Source of the DNA: Paenibacillus radicis (ex Xue et al. 2023)
Lineage (GTDB): Bacteria > Bacillota > Bacilli > Paenibacillales > NBRC-103111
Direction of reading: 5' to 3'
DNA: 53,537 nucleotides
Assembly: GCF_024722015.1 (NCBI RefSeq)
Contig: NZ_JANQBD010000043.1
Coordinates: 1-53,537 of the forward strand
Positions 53,313 through 53,537 of this stretch are shown piece after piece. Each line of letters starts with the position of its first letter. The first letter of the stretch is position 1. The notes beneath the pieces were generated by a model. The model was not told the DNA's origin. It did no database searches and worked only from the letters and a program-made list of their open reading frames with translations. The translations under genes were made by a program, and so were the position numbers.

Positions 53313-53537
53313 GTGAGCGACCGGGCAAGGTCGTGTAATTTAGCAGGTGGAACCCCTGCTTGGTAGAACGTGCAGCCGCGTTGCCAATAGCGAGTCTTGG
53401 GCTATCAGCAGTAATGTTGAGTGCTAAGCGTAGACAGTCAGGCAGTAGGCCTGAAAAGTGACGGAGCCCCGAAATTGACTAACATTGAGATAGGCCGACG
53501 GTATGCGGAATCTGGAAGGCAACATCTACACAGACGC
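53313..53537 (+). mobile_element. 5' end of a group II intron (domain I), truncated by the window end
   Basis: The segment starts GTGAGCGACCGGGCAAGG, resembling the GUGYG-type 5' boundary of bacterial group II introns. It continues with structured non-coding sequence typical of domain I (AGCAGGTGGAACCCCTGC stem, ATGCGGAATCTGGAAGGC). No reading frame is seen. It is inserted directly after a palindrome of the intergenic repeat, in the same orientation as the intron end at position 1. The exact 5' junction may be 53313 or 53315. Maturase and class cannot be seen. Confidence 0.65.

Overview
The window looks like a chromosomal segment of an endospore-forming, low-to-moderate GC Gram-positive of the Paenibacillus type. 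The evidence is a tricistronic GerA-type germinant receptor operon, an 1815-residue surface protein ending in three SLH modules, LplA/LplB/LplC-type oligosaccharide import genes next to large membrane-bound AraC/YesN regulators, and Bacillus-like ribosome binding sites. No tRNA, rRNA, CRISPR array, phage or IS element was seen. The first ~124 bases are the 3' end of a group II intron and the last ~225 bases appear to be the 5' end of another in the same orientation. Both sit at the same point of an intergenic palindromic repeat, so the window may be a contig cut at repeated introns.

Layout. (1) 0.3-8.4 kb, housekeeping and accessory genes: an MFS exporter with a divergent HxlR regulator and two palindromic operators; a CDF metal exporter; an exported copper-amine-oxidase-N-like protein; an MBL hydrolase, Gfo/Idh/MocA oxidoreductase and sugar isomerase/epimerase set; and an HtrA-type membrane protease. 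(2) 8.5-25.8 kb, polysaccharide use: a secreted PL14-like lyase, a membrane AraC regulator, a solute-binding lipoprotein and two permeases (no ATPase gene), a giant SLH-anchored beta-helix protein, an LD-carboxypeptidase, and an AraC regulator divergent from a GH127 beta-L-arabinofuranosidase. (3) 26.0-29.9 kb: gerA-type operon, preceded by a 16-codon micro-ORF. (4) 29.9-40.6 kb, anaerobic metabolism and survival: pflB-pflA-hemerythrin, a chemoreceptor, a formate/nitrite channel, a universal stress protein, a second hemerythrin, a long ribosome hibernation factor, and a bifunctional adhE broken by a one-base deletion. (5) 41.0-45.3 kb: a SARP-like response regulator and a hybrid kinase with two different kinase cores. 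(6) 45.4-50.7 kb: an unknown acidic-linker protein, a FadR-type regulator with two operators, glcD-glcF, and a HEAT-repeat protein. (7) 50.8-53.1 kb: another membrane AraC regulator, followed by repeat and intron.

The most coherent system is region 4. Five 16-bp TGTGA-N6-TCACA-type sites precede five transcription units (pflB, the MCP gene, the FNT channel gene, uspA and the second hemerythrin gene). At least three lie about 41.5 bp upstream of the start predicted from a -10 box, the classical Fnr activator position. This suggests one Fnr-type regulon linking formate fermentation, formate export, motility, O2/NO/iron-related hemerythrins, stress protein and ribosome hibernation. In region 2, direct repeats with an exact 20-bp period lie upstream of both the PL14-like gene and the importer operon, consistent with shared control by the AraC regulator encoded between them. 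All functional statements are from sequence reading only; no database search was run.
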